Shown here piece after piece: positions 8,628-15,572 of a stretch of DNA of 64,000 bases. The stretch is from the NCBI RefSeq assembly GCF_019061185.1, contig NZ_JAHQZU010000012.1, positions 51,155 to 115,154 on the forward strand. The letters run 5' to 3'. A program made the position numbers and the translations under genes. The notes below the pieces were generated by a model, which saw only the letters and a program-made list of their open reading frames with translations, was not told the DNA's origin and ran no database searches. Origin of the DNA: Paracoccus sp. Z118. Lineage in GTDB: Bacteria; Pseudomonadota; Alphaproteobacteria; Rhodobacterales; Rhodobacteraceae. The stretch's first letter is position 1. Each line of letters starts with the position of its first letter.

Positions 8628-8966
8628 GTGAGCGGGCGGAACTCGGGCCAGATACGTCGCGCGCTCAAAGCCTATGATTGCATAGAGGCAGAAATGCACC
8701 TGCCCTTGGTCGCCGAGTATGCGACAGGGCAGCCGCTCGAACTCGAGGTGCGGGAAAACACGAGTCCTTACCACTTCCATCCGGCGGTATTGCGGACAGC
8801 CGAATTTCGCGGGTTCATCTCACGCGAGAACGCAGGGGATATCGCCCTCTATAACGCCGTGCGTGCTCAGGAGCCCGATCAAGATGAGCCGCCCTCGCGC
8901 CGCCGGTCGCTCGTCAGCCGCATCCACTCCGCAATCGCGAAGCGGTCCGTCATTCCGGCCACGTAA
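8628..8966 (+). CDS. Hypothetical protein just downstream of tRNA-Met (doubtful)
   Basis: This frame of 112 codons starts at GTG 8628, with a possible later ATG at 8694, and runs into the 3' end of dgt on the other strand by 88 bp. Its middle part (LPLVAEYATGQPLELEVREN, then PYHFHPAVLRTAEFRGF) has a natural-looking composition. Codon use is less GC-biased than in neighbouring genes. I recognise no family. No strong ribosome-binding site is visible. It may be a small real gene, or a remnant of something once inserted beside the tRNA. It fills most of the 312-bp space between the tRNA and dgt, which otherwise shows nothing. Confidence 0.3.
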   Translation: MSGRNSGQIRRALKAYDCIEAEMHLPLVAEYATGQPLELEVRENTSPYHFHPAVLRTAEFRGFISRENAGDIALYNAVRAQEPDQDEPPSRRRSLVSRIHSAIAKRSVIPAT

Positions 8967-10099
8967 TCCAGCACCAGCCGCGCGCGGGCCGTCTCGGTGG
9001 GTGCCGCGCGCGCCTCGGCCTGCCAGTCGGGCGGAAGAAGGTCGGGGTCGTTCATCAGCAGCGGGAACAATTCCTGCAGCATTTCGGTGACGCGGGCGCG
9101 CTCCTCCATGACCGAGGGGGCGCGGTACATGCGGGTGAACAGGAAGGACTTGATCGCCCGCAGGTTCTGGAACAGCGGCTTGGAGAAGCGGATGATCGGG
9201 CCGTCGAGGCTGCGGATGTCCTCGACACTGGTCGGTTGCAGCGCGGTCAGGCGGTTCTGGGCCACGGCGATCACATCCTCGACCATGACGCCGAAGACGC
9301 GGCGCAGCGCCTCGTGGCGGCGGCGCATCGGGGCGAGGCCGGGGTGAAGGCGGTCCACCTCGGCGAAGGCGGGGCCGATCAGGGGCAACTCGGCAAGATC
9401 GTTTTCGGTGAAAAGCCCGGCGCGCAGGCCGTCATGCAGGTCGTGGTGGTTATAGGCCACGTCGTCCGCGACGGCGGCGACCTGCGCCTCGGCGCTGGCA
9501 TGGGTGTCGAGGGCGAGATCCCAACCGGCATTCACCTCGGCCAGCGCATAGGGCAGGGGGGGCGACACCGGGCCCCCCGTCGCGCTTGTCCCGACAACCG
9601 GACCGTTATGCTTGGCGATGCCCTCCAGCGTCTCCCAGGTCAGGTTCAGCCCGTCGAAGCCGGCATAGTGCCGCTCCAGCCGGGTGACGATCCGCAGCGC
9701 CTGCGCGTTGTGGTCGAACCCGCCCCAGGGGGCCATCAGCGCGGCCAGCGCGTCCTCTCCGGTATGGCCGAAGGGCGGGTGGCCGAGATCGTGGGCCAGC
9801 GCCACCGCCTCGGCCAGATCGGTGTTGAGGTTCAGCGCCCCGGCGATGGTGCGGGCAACCTGCGCGACCTCGATCGTGTGGGTCAGGCGGGTGCGGTAAT
9901 AGTCGCCCCGGTAATCCTCGCCGTCCTGCTCGACGAAGACCTGGGTCTTGTGCTTGAGCCGGCGGAAGGCGCTGGAATGGATGATCCGGTCGCGGTCGCG
10001 CTGCCACGGGCTGCGGAAGGTGGACAGCTCCTCGGCATGCAGCCGCCCCCGGCTTTCGGCGGGCTGGCAGGCATAGGGGGCGGTCCGGGCGGGGTCCAT
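8879..10099 (-). CDS. dgt: dGTPase-like HD-domain deoxynucleotide triphosphohydrolase
   Basis: This 406-residue enzyme hydrolyses dNTPs (classically dGTP) to the nucleoside and triphosphate. The N-terminal RDRDRIIHSSAFRRLKHKTQV block and the HD metal site (His74, then HD at 103-104 in LAHDLGHPPFGHTGEDAL) are diagnostic. Length fits the shorter dGTPase-like subgroup (type 2) of alphaproteobacteria rather than E. coli Dgt. Start ATG at 10099 leaves 75 bp to the divergent erpA, a conserved alphaproteobacterial neighbour pair. Its 3' end overlaps a doubtful opposite-strand frame. Confidence 0.93.
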   Translation of the reverse strand: MDPARTAPYACQPAESRGRLHAEELSTFRSPWQRDRDRIIHSSAFRRLKHKTQVFVEQDGEDYRGDYYRTRLTHTIEVAQVARTIAGALNLNTDLAEAVALAHDLGHPPFGHTGEDALAALMAPWGGFDHNAQALRIVTRLERHYAGFDGLNLTWETLEGIAKHNGPVVGTSATGGPVSPPLPYALAEVNAGWDLALDTHASAEAQVAAVADDVAYNHHDLHDGLRAGLFTENDLAELPLIGPAFAEVDRLHPGLAPMRRRHEALRRVFGVMVEDVIAVAQNRLTALQPTSVEDIRSLDGPIIRFSKPLFQNLRAIKSFLFTRMYRAPSVMEERARVTEMLQELFPLLMNDPDLLPPDWQAEARAAPTETARARLVLDYVAGMTDRFAIAEWMRLTSDRRREGGSS

Positions 10100-10114
10100 G
10101 CAGCGGGGGGTTCC

Positions 10115-10143
10115 TTGCGGGCTGTGCCCGGCCAGACTATATT
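10115..10143 (+). promoter_or_regulatory. Sigma-70-type promoter of erpA
   Basis: TTGCGG (10115-10120), a 17-bp spacer and TATATT (10138-10143) form a good housekeeping promoter 31 bp upstream of the erpA ATG at 10175. The -10 sequence is unusually AT-rich for this region. A 16-bp dyad follows at the expected transcription start. Confidence 0.6.
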
Positions 10144-10147
10144 CCGG

Positions 10148-10163
10148 GTTACGCCAACGTAAC
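10148..10163. promoter_or_regulatory. Inverted repeat GTTACG-N4-CGTAAC at the erpA transcription start
   Basis: A perfect 6-bp dyad with a 4-base centre (GTTACG CCAA CGTAAC) begins 4 bp after the predicted -10 box, so it overlaps the expected start of the erpA transcript. Its position suits an operator; the cognate regulator is unknown. Confidence 0.4.
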
Positions 10164-10174
10164 GGGAACGCCCC

Positions 10175-10498
10175 ATGAACCTGCCCCCCAAGGTCACGTC
10201 CCGCGCCTTCGCGCGGCTGGCCGAGATCACCGCCGGATCACCGGGACAGGCCCTGCGCGTCGCCGTGGATGGCGGGGGATGCTCGGGGTTCCAGTATGAC
10301 ATCCGCATGGACACGCCCGCCGCCGACGATCTGGTGATCGAGGAGCAGGGCGCGAAGGTCCTGATCGACCCGATCTCGTTGCCGTTCCTCAGCGGCGCGA
10401 CGATCGACTGGTCGGAAGAGCTGATCGGCGCGCGCTTCGTCATCGACAACCCCAACGCCAGCTCGTCCTGCGGCTGCGGCACCTCGTTCTCGATCTGA
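10175..10498 (+). CDS. erpA: A-type iron-sulfur cluster insertion protein ErpA/IscA
   Basis: This 107-residue A-type carrier transfers Fe-S clusters to apo-enzymes. The three invariant cysteines are Cys36 (in GGGCSGFQ) and Cys99/Cys101 (in SCGCGTSFSI). Length is typical. ErpA and IscA are hard to tell apart by sequence; a location next to dgt, away from isc/suf genes, is usual for ErpA in alphaproteobacteria. The start ATG 10175 is preceded by GGGAACG. The following CNNM gene starts 3 bp after the stop and is likely co-transcribed. Confidence 0.93.
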   Translation: MNLPPKVTSRAFARLAEITAGSPGQALRVAVDGGGCSGFQYDIRMDTPAADDLVIEEQGAKVLIDPISLPFLSGATIDWSEELIGARFVIDNPNASSSCGCGTSFSI

Positions 10499-10501
10499 CG
10501 C

Positions 10502-11776
10502 ATGATCCTTGAAATTCTGTTCATTCTCGTCCTGACCGGCGTCAACGGTTTGCTGGCGATGTCGGAGCTTGCCGTCGTCTCGTCGCGCCCCGCGCGGCTG
10601 CAGAGCATGGCCGAAAAAGGCGACCGGGGGGCGCAGGTGGCGCTGGACCTGCTGGCCCATCCGGGCAAGTTCCTGTCCGCCGTGCAGGTCGGGATCACGC
10701 TGGTGGGGGTGCTGACCGGCGCCGTGTCCGGCGCGACGCTGGGCGTGCGGGCGGCGGCGGGGCTGGTGACGCTGGGGGTGCCCTATGCAGTGGCGCAGAC
10801 GCTGGGCGTGTTTCTCGTCGTGGCGGCCATCACCGCGCTGTCGGTCATCATGGGCGAGCTTGTGCCGAAGCAGATCGCCATGTCGGACCCAGAACGCATC
10901 GCGACCCGGATCGCGCCGGGTATGCGGCGGCTGGCGCGGATCGCCTCGCCGCTGGTGTGGTTCCTCGACACGATGGGGCGGCTGGTGCTGCGGCTTCTCC
11001 GCGTCCGTGACAGCTCGGACCGCTCGATCACCGACGAGGAAGTCCGCATGACCATCGCCGAAGCGACGCAGGCGGGTGTGCTGATGGAGGGCGAGCGCGG
11101 CATGATCGCCGGGGTCATGCGGGTCGCCGACCGCAGCGCCCGCGCGATGATGACGCCGCGCCGCGACGTCGAGATGATCGACGTGAACGATCCGCCCGAG
11201 ACCGTGCTGGAAAAGGCCCGCGCGGCGCGCTTCTCGCGGCTGCCCGTCACCGACGGCAGCGCCGACGAGATCCTGGGCGTCGTGGCCTTGCGCGACCTGA
11301 TCGGGGTGGAAAAGCCCGATCTGCGCCCCCTGATCCGCGAGGCGCCCACGGTGCTGGACGCCGCCGACGCGCTGTCGGTGGTCGAGGTGCTGCGCGCGAC
11401 CCCGTCCCGGATGGTGCTGGTCTATGACGAATACGGTCATTTCCAGGGGATCATCACCGCGATGGACCTTCTGGAGGCGATTACCGGCGACTTCGTGGAC
11501 CCGGACGGCGACGAGCCCGACATCGTTCAGCGCGCCGATGGCTCATGGCTGGTCGCGGGCAGCGAGAGCGCCGACGAGTTCGGCAACGAAACCGGCTTCC
11601 CGGTACCCGAGGGCGACTTCGCCACCGTGGCAGGCATGGTGCTGGCGATCATCAACCGCATCCCGCGGACCGGCGACACCTTCACCCATGACGGCTGGAC
11701 GGTGGAGATCGCGGACATGGACGCCATGCGGATCGACCGGCTGATCGTGACCGCGCCGGTGGCGTTGCCGGCGTAA
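10502..11776 (+). CDS. Hemolysin-family CNNM/CBS/CorC_HlyC transporter-associated protein
   Basis: This 424-residue membrane protein has an N-terminal DUF21/CNNM domain: a hydrophobic helix with the family-like GVNGLLAMSELAVVSSRPARLQ, then further helices and MGELVPKQIA. Two CBS domains follow (ARAMMTPRRDVEMIDV... and DAADALSVVEVLRATPSRMVLVYDEYG). It ends with a CorC/HlyC domain containing DGSWLVAGS. Homologues (CorC, YtfL, MpfA) take part in magnesium or other cation homeostasis; the old name hemolysin is misleading. It starts 3 bp after the erpA stop. The downstream space contains a microsatellite. Confidence 0.9.
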   Translation: MILEILFILVLTGVNGLLAMSELAVVSSRPARLQSMAEKGDRGAQVALDLLAHPGKFLSAVQVGITLVGVLTGAVSGATLGVRAAAGLVTLGVPYAVAQTLGVFLVVAAITALSVIMGELVPKQIAMSDPERIATRIAPGMRRLARIASPLVWFLDTMGRLVLRLLRVRDSSDRSITDEEVRMTIAEATQAGVLMEGERGMIAGVMRVADRSARAMMTPRRDVEMIDVNDPPETVLEKARAARFSRLPVTDGSADEILGVVALRDLIGVEKPDLRPLIREAPTVLDAADALSVVEVLRATPSRMVLVYDEYGHFQGIITAMDLLEAITGDFVDPDGDEPDIVQRADGSWLVAGSESADEFGNETGFPVPEGDFATVAGMVLAIINRIPRTGDTFTHDGWTVEIADMDAMRIDRLIVTAPVALPA

Positions 11777-11800
11777 GACAGCTTGGGCGCCGGGCGCGCG

Positions 11801-11843
<43 letters not shown>

Positions 11844-12053
11844 GCGCGGGGGCCTTCGGTCCCGCTGCACGCAGCGGCCGAGCCAATTGGCTCCTCGCCT
11901 CGCCAGCCTTCGACACGGCAAAGGCAGACTCACGTCGGACTCTGTGCGGTTCCCCAAGCGAGCGGGATGGTCTCTGATGCCTCGCCCGCGGACCATGACA
12001 GCGCGAGCGCACAAGCACCCTTCCCGCAGAACCGCGCCCCTCATTCGGGCGGC

Positions 12054-12089
12054 CCCAAATATCCCGGGGGTTCGGGGGCAGCGCCCCCG
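12054..12089. repeat. Intergenic element CCCAAATATCCCGGGG plus hairpin, copy 2
   Basis: The 16-bp core (12054-12069) is identical to the one at 7163. The hairpin differs in sequence but keeps its form: a 7-bp stem with a 3-base loop (CGGGGGC, AGC, GCCCCCG; 12073-12089). Compensating changes in the stem suggest that the structure is what matters. It lies 22 bp past the trpS stop and may act as its terminator. Confidence 0.75.
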
Positions 12090-12111
12090 GCTTCGGGCGC
12101 GCCGGCGCGGT

Positions 12112-13128
12112 TTACCGCGTCGGGATCATCCCCATGATCCGCCGGGTTTCCTCGACGATCGGCGCGGCGATGGCGTTCGCCCGCTCGGCCCCGCGGCGCA
12201 GGATGCGGTCGATCGCGGCCGGATCGGCGGTCAGTTCAGTCATGCGGCGGGTGATCGGCTCCAGATGCGCGACGGCGGCGTCGGCGAGCGCGGGCTTGAA
12301 GGCGCCGAAGCCCTGGCCTTCGAAGCGGGCACAGATCGCGTCCGGCTTCTCGCCGGTCAGGGCGGCGTAGATGTTGACGAGGTTCTTGGCCTCCGGCCGG
12401 TCCTTCAGCCCCTCGGCTGAACCGGGCAGCGGGTCGGCGTCCGTCCGCGCCTTGCGGATCTTCTGCGAGATGGTGTCGGCATCATCCGTCAGGTTGATGC
12501 GGCTGGCGTCCGACGGGTCGGATTTCGACATCTTCTTCGTCCCGTCGCGCAGGGACATGACGCGGGTCGCCGCGCCCTCGATCACCGGTTCGGGCATGGG
12601 GAAGAAGTCCACCTGGTAGTCGTGGTTGAACTTGGCGGCGATGTCGCGGGTCAGTTCGACATGCTGCTTCTGGTCCTCGCCCACCGGCACATGGGTCCCG
12701 TGATAGGCGAGGATGTCCGCCGCCATCAGCGCCGGATAGGCGTAGAGCCCCAGGCTGACCTTCTCGGCGTTCTTGCCCGCCTTGTCCTTGAACTGGGTCA
12801 TGCGGTTCATCCAGCCCATCCGGGCCACGCAGCTCATCAGCCAGCCAAGCTCGGCATGGGCGGGCACATGGCTCTGCACGAACAGGATCGACTGCTCGGG
12901 ATCGACGCCCGAGGCGATGAAGCCCGCCGCCAGCTCACGGGTCTGGCGCAGCAGGGCCTGCGGCTCCTGCCAGACGGTGACGGCGTGCAGATCGACGAGG
13001 CAATAGACCGTCTCGACCTGCCCCTGTTGCTCGGCGAAGCGCTTGAGCGCGCCGAGATAGTTGCCCAGCGTCAGCCCGCCCGAGGGCTGGATGCCGGAAA
13101 ACACGCGCGGCTTGAATTGGGTGGTCAT
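12112..13128 (-). CDS. trpS: Tryptophanyl-tRNA synthetase
   Basis: This 338-residue class I synthetase charges tRNA-Trp. Signature residues are PSGGLTLGNYLG (HIGH equivalent TLGN, residues 20-23) and KMSKS at residues 199-203, in KKMSKSDPSDASRI. Length is normal. ATG at 13128 gives the family-like N-terminus; the frame is open further upstream but without homology or a ribosome-binding site. It is divergent from the rhomboid-like gene. In many Rhodobacteraceae trpS sits near murJ and glnD, as it does here. Confidence 0.95.
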   Translation of the reverse strand: MTTQFKPRVFSGIQPSGGLTLGNYLGALKRFAEQQGQVETVYCLVDLHAVTVWQEPQALLRQTRELAAGFIASGVDPEQSILFVQSHVPAHAELGWLMSCVARMGWMNRMTQFKDKAGKNAEKVSLGLYAYPALMAADILAYHGTHVPVGEDQKQHVELTRDIAAKFNHDYQVDFFPMPEPVIEGAATRVMSLRDGTKKMSKSDPSDASRINLTDDADTISQKIRKARTDADPLPGSAEGLKDRPEAKNLVNIYAALTGEKPDAICARFEGQGFGAFKPALADAAVAHLEPITRRMTELTADPAAIDRILRRGAERANAIAAPIVEETRRIMGMIPTR

Positions 13129-13240
13129 GGCGCTGCCTGCTTGGAAAATCGCTCTGCGGGGATTACCCCTTGGCCGGAACGGGCGCAACCGCCCTGCCGG
13201 TGAAGGCCCACCCATGAAGGCCACCCACGAAGGACCGCCC

Positions 13241-13948
13241 ATGCGCCCAGGCTATGACGAGAACCCGCTCAACCCCGTGCCGCCGGTCGTCTGGCTGCTC
13301 GCCGCGCCGATCATCCTGTCCGAGGCGCTGTTCGGCCTTGGCCAGATGGGGTTCATCGGCGGCGGGCAGGGCGCCGGCGACGTGCTGCGGCAGGTCTGGG
13401 TGGAGCGGACCGCCTTCGCCCCCGAGTTCCTGATCCGCATGTGGGAACGGCGCGAGCCGAACATTCAGCTTTACCGGCTGCTCAGCTATCCGTTCGTGCA
13501 TTACTCGATCATGCACGCGGTGTTCGTCGGGGTGTTCCTGCTGGCGCTCGGCAACATGGTGGCGCAGGCGATGCGGCCGCTGGCGGTCGCGGCGATCTTC
13601 CTTGGCGCGAGCGTTCTGGGGGCGCTGGTCTATACGCTGGCCGCCTCGCTGCTGCCGCAGTTGCGGTTCGGACCGCTGGCGGGGGGATATCCGGGGGTCT
13701 ACGGGCTGCTGGGGGCGTTCACCTTCCTGCTGTGGACCCGGCTGGGGCAGGAGAATGCGAACCGGCTGCGGGCGTTCTCGCTGATCGGGCTGCTGCTGAC
13801 GTTCCAGCTTGTCTTCGGGCTGCTGTTCGGGAATGCGGGTTATGCGTGGATCGCCGAGATCGCGGGCTTCTGCGCTGGCTTTGCGCTGTCCTTCGTGCTG
13901 ATCCCCGGCGGCTTCCGGCGCGTGCGCCAGCAGATCCGCCACCGCTGA
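13241..13948 (+). CDS. Rhomboid-family membrane protein lacking the Ser/His catalytic pair (predicted pseudoprotease)
   Basis: This 235-residue protein has about six membrane segments and the rhomboid TM2 block FVHYSIMHAVFVG (His87 and His92, the HxxxxH pair). Where an active rhomboid has GxSG in TM4, this one reads GGYPGVYGLLGAF (residues 148-160), with Tyr-Pro replacing the region of the nucleophile. In TM6 the usual catalytic His is Glu206 in WIAEIAGF. Both members of the dyad are therefore absent. It probably acts like iRhoms or derlins, binding rather than cleaving membrane proteins; that is an inference. ATG 13241 is chosen over 13214 because AGGA stands 8 bp upstream. Confidence 0.85.
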   Translation: MRPGYDENPLNPVPPVVWLLAAPIILSEALFGLGQMGFIGGGQGAGDVLRQVWVERTAFAPEFLIRMWERREPNIQLYRLLSYPFVHYSIMHAVFVGVFLLALGNMVAQAMRPLAVAAIFLGASVLGALVYTLAASLLPQLRFGPLAGGYPGVYGLLGAFTFLLWTRLGQENANRLRAFSLIGLLLTFQLVFGLLFGNAGYAWIAEIAGFCAGFALSFVLIPGGFRRVRQQIRHR

Positions 13949-13957
13949 GCGTCAGCG

Positions 13958-15502
13958 TCAGCGCCTGCGTTTGAGCTGGCTGCGCAGGTCGGCCGGGCTC
14001 ACCGCCCCAAGCACCAGCGCGGCGGCGGCATAGAGCGCCATGCCGCCGAAGACGAGGATCGCCAGCGCGCCATAGCGCGCGCCCTCCGTCTCCAGCGCCG
14101 GGCCGAGCGGGTGCATCAGCCCCCAGACACCGGCGCCCATGACCAGCGAGGCGACGACGATCCGCGGCAGGCGGCGGCGCAGCCGCGCGTCGAACTGCGC
14201 GGCAGGGCCGAAGGCACGGCTGCCCCACCAGAGCTGCGCGGCCATCGTCCAGCCCGCGACCGTGGTGCCAAGCGCGGCGGCGGCGAAGCCGAGGAACGGC
14301 GACAGGCCGAAGGCGATCACCGCGTTGACCACCATCGACCAGACGGCATAGCGGAACGGCGTCCTCGTGTCCTCGCGGGCGAAGAACAGCGGCTGCTGCA
14401 CCTTCTGCAGCGTGAAGGCGGGCAGCCCCGCGCCATAGATCGCCAGCACCAGCGCCGTGGGGCCGATGTCCGAGGCGTCGAACGCCCCCCGCCCGAACAG
14501 GACCGAGATCAGCGGATATGCCGCCACGACCAGCGCCACCGCACAGGGAACCGTCAGCAGCAGCGCGAATTCCGTCGCGCGGTTATAGGCGGCGCGGCCC
14601 CCCTCGTCGTCACCGGCCTTGAGGCGGCGCGAGATGTCGGGCAGCAGCACCACGCCGATGGCGATGGCGACCACGCCGAGCGGAAGCTGATAGAGCCGGT
14701 CGGCATAGGTCAGCCAGCCGATCGCGCCCTCATAGAAGGACGCGACCTGCCGCCCGACCAGCAGGTTGACCTGCACGACCCCGCCCGCCAGCACCGCGGG
14801 CCCGGCGATGACCAGCAGCCGCCGCAGGTCCGGCGTCATCCGGGGCAGGCGCAGGCGCAGGGGAAAGCCCATGCGCCGGGCGGCGAACCAGACGGTCGCA
14901 AGCTGGGCGACGCCCGCGATGGGGGTGGACCACGCCATCGCCAGCCCCATGTCCCAGCCGAAGCGGTCGGCCAGCAGCATCGCGGCGATCAGCACCACGT
15001 TCATCAGCACCGGCGCGGCCGCGGCGGCGGTGAAGCGCCCGCCCGCGTTCAGCAGCCCCGACAGCAGCGCCGTCAGCGACATGAACAGGATATAGGGAAA
15101 GCAGATGCGGCCATAGATCACCGCCAGCGCGAACCGCTCGTCGCCGACGAAGCCCGCCGCCATCGCCAGAACCAGCCACGGCATGGCGATGGTGGCGATC
15201 ACCGACAGGATCAGCACGACGCTGAAGAGGCCGGCAAAGGCATCCTCGGCAAACCGCCTCGGATCGTCGTCCGCTTCCAGCTTCTTGGAGAAGATGGGCA
15301 CGAAGGCGGTGTTGAACGCGCCTTCCGCGAAGAAGCGGCGGAACATGTTGGGCAGGGTGAAGGCGACGAGGTAAGCCTCGGCCACGACGCCGGTGCCGAG
15401 AAAGGCGGCGATCATCACGTCGCGCACGAAGCCGACCACCCGGCTGGCCAGGGTCCAGCTTCCAACGGTCAGAAATCCCCGGATCAGGCGGATCGGTTTC
15501 AT
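13958..15502 (-). CDS. murJ: Lipid II flippase MurJ (MviN)
   Basis: This 514-residue MOP-superfamily transporter flips lipid II across the inner membrane for peptidoglycan synthesis. It shows about 14 hydrophobic segments and the family-typical start LTVGSWTLASRVVGFVRDVMIAAFLG, followed by LPNMFRRFFAEGAFNTAFVPIF. ATG at 15502 gives that start. It lies 70 bp downstream of glnD on the same strand, a conserved pairing. Its 3' end faces the rhomboid-like gene with a 9-bp gap. Nothing suggests truncation. Confidence 0.95.
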   Translation of the reverse strand: MKPIRLIRGFLTVGSWTLASRVVGFVRDVMIAAFLGTGVVAEAYLVAFTLPNMFRRFFAEGAFNTAFVPIFSKKLEADDDPRRFAEDAFAGLFSVVLILSVIATIAMPWLVLAMAAGFVGDERFALAVIYGRICFPYILFMSLTALLSGLLNAGGRFTAAAAAPVLMNVVLIAAMLLADRFGWDMGLAMAWSTPIAGVAQLATVWFAARRMGFPLRLRLPRMTPDLRRLLVIAGPAVLAGGVVQVNLLVGRQVASFYEGAIGWLTYADRLYQLPLGVVAIAIGVVLLPDISRRLKAGDDEGGRAAYNRATEFALLLTVPCAVALVVAAYPLISVLFGRGAFDASDIGPTALVLAIYGAGLPAFTLQKVQQPLFFAREDTRTPFRYAVWSMVVNAVIAFGLSPFLGFAAAALGTTVAGWTMAAQLWWGSRAFGPAAQFDARLRRRLPRIVVASLVMGAGVWGLMHPLGPALETEGARYGALAILVFGGMALYAAAALVLGAVSPADLRSQLKRRR

Positions 15503-15572
15503 CTTCAGGGGGAACCTTCGGTTGGGCGGGCTGTCTTTGCGGCATTCGGGGCGGGGCGGCAAGGGCGCGCCG

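Noticed and set aside
8523..8780. Minus-strand frame ending VAEEGLEPPTRGL across tRNA-Met
   Set aside because: The GLEPPTRGL-type ending is the well-known false peptide read antisense through a tRNA gene; there is no ribosome-binding site or family match.
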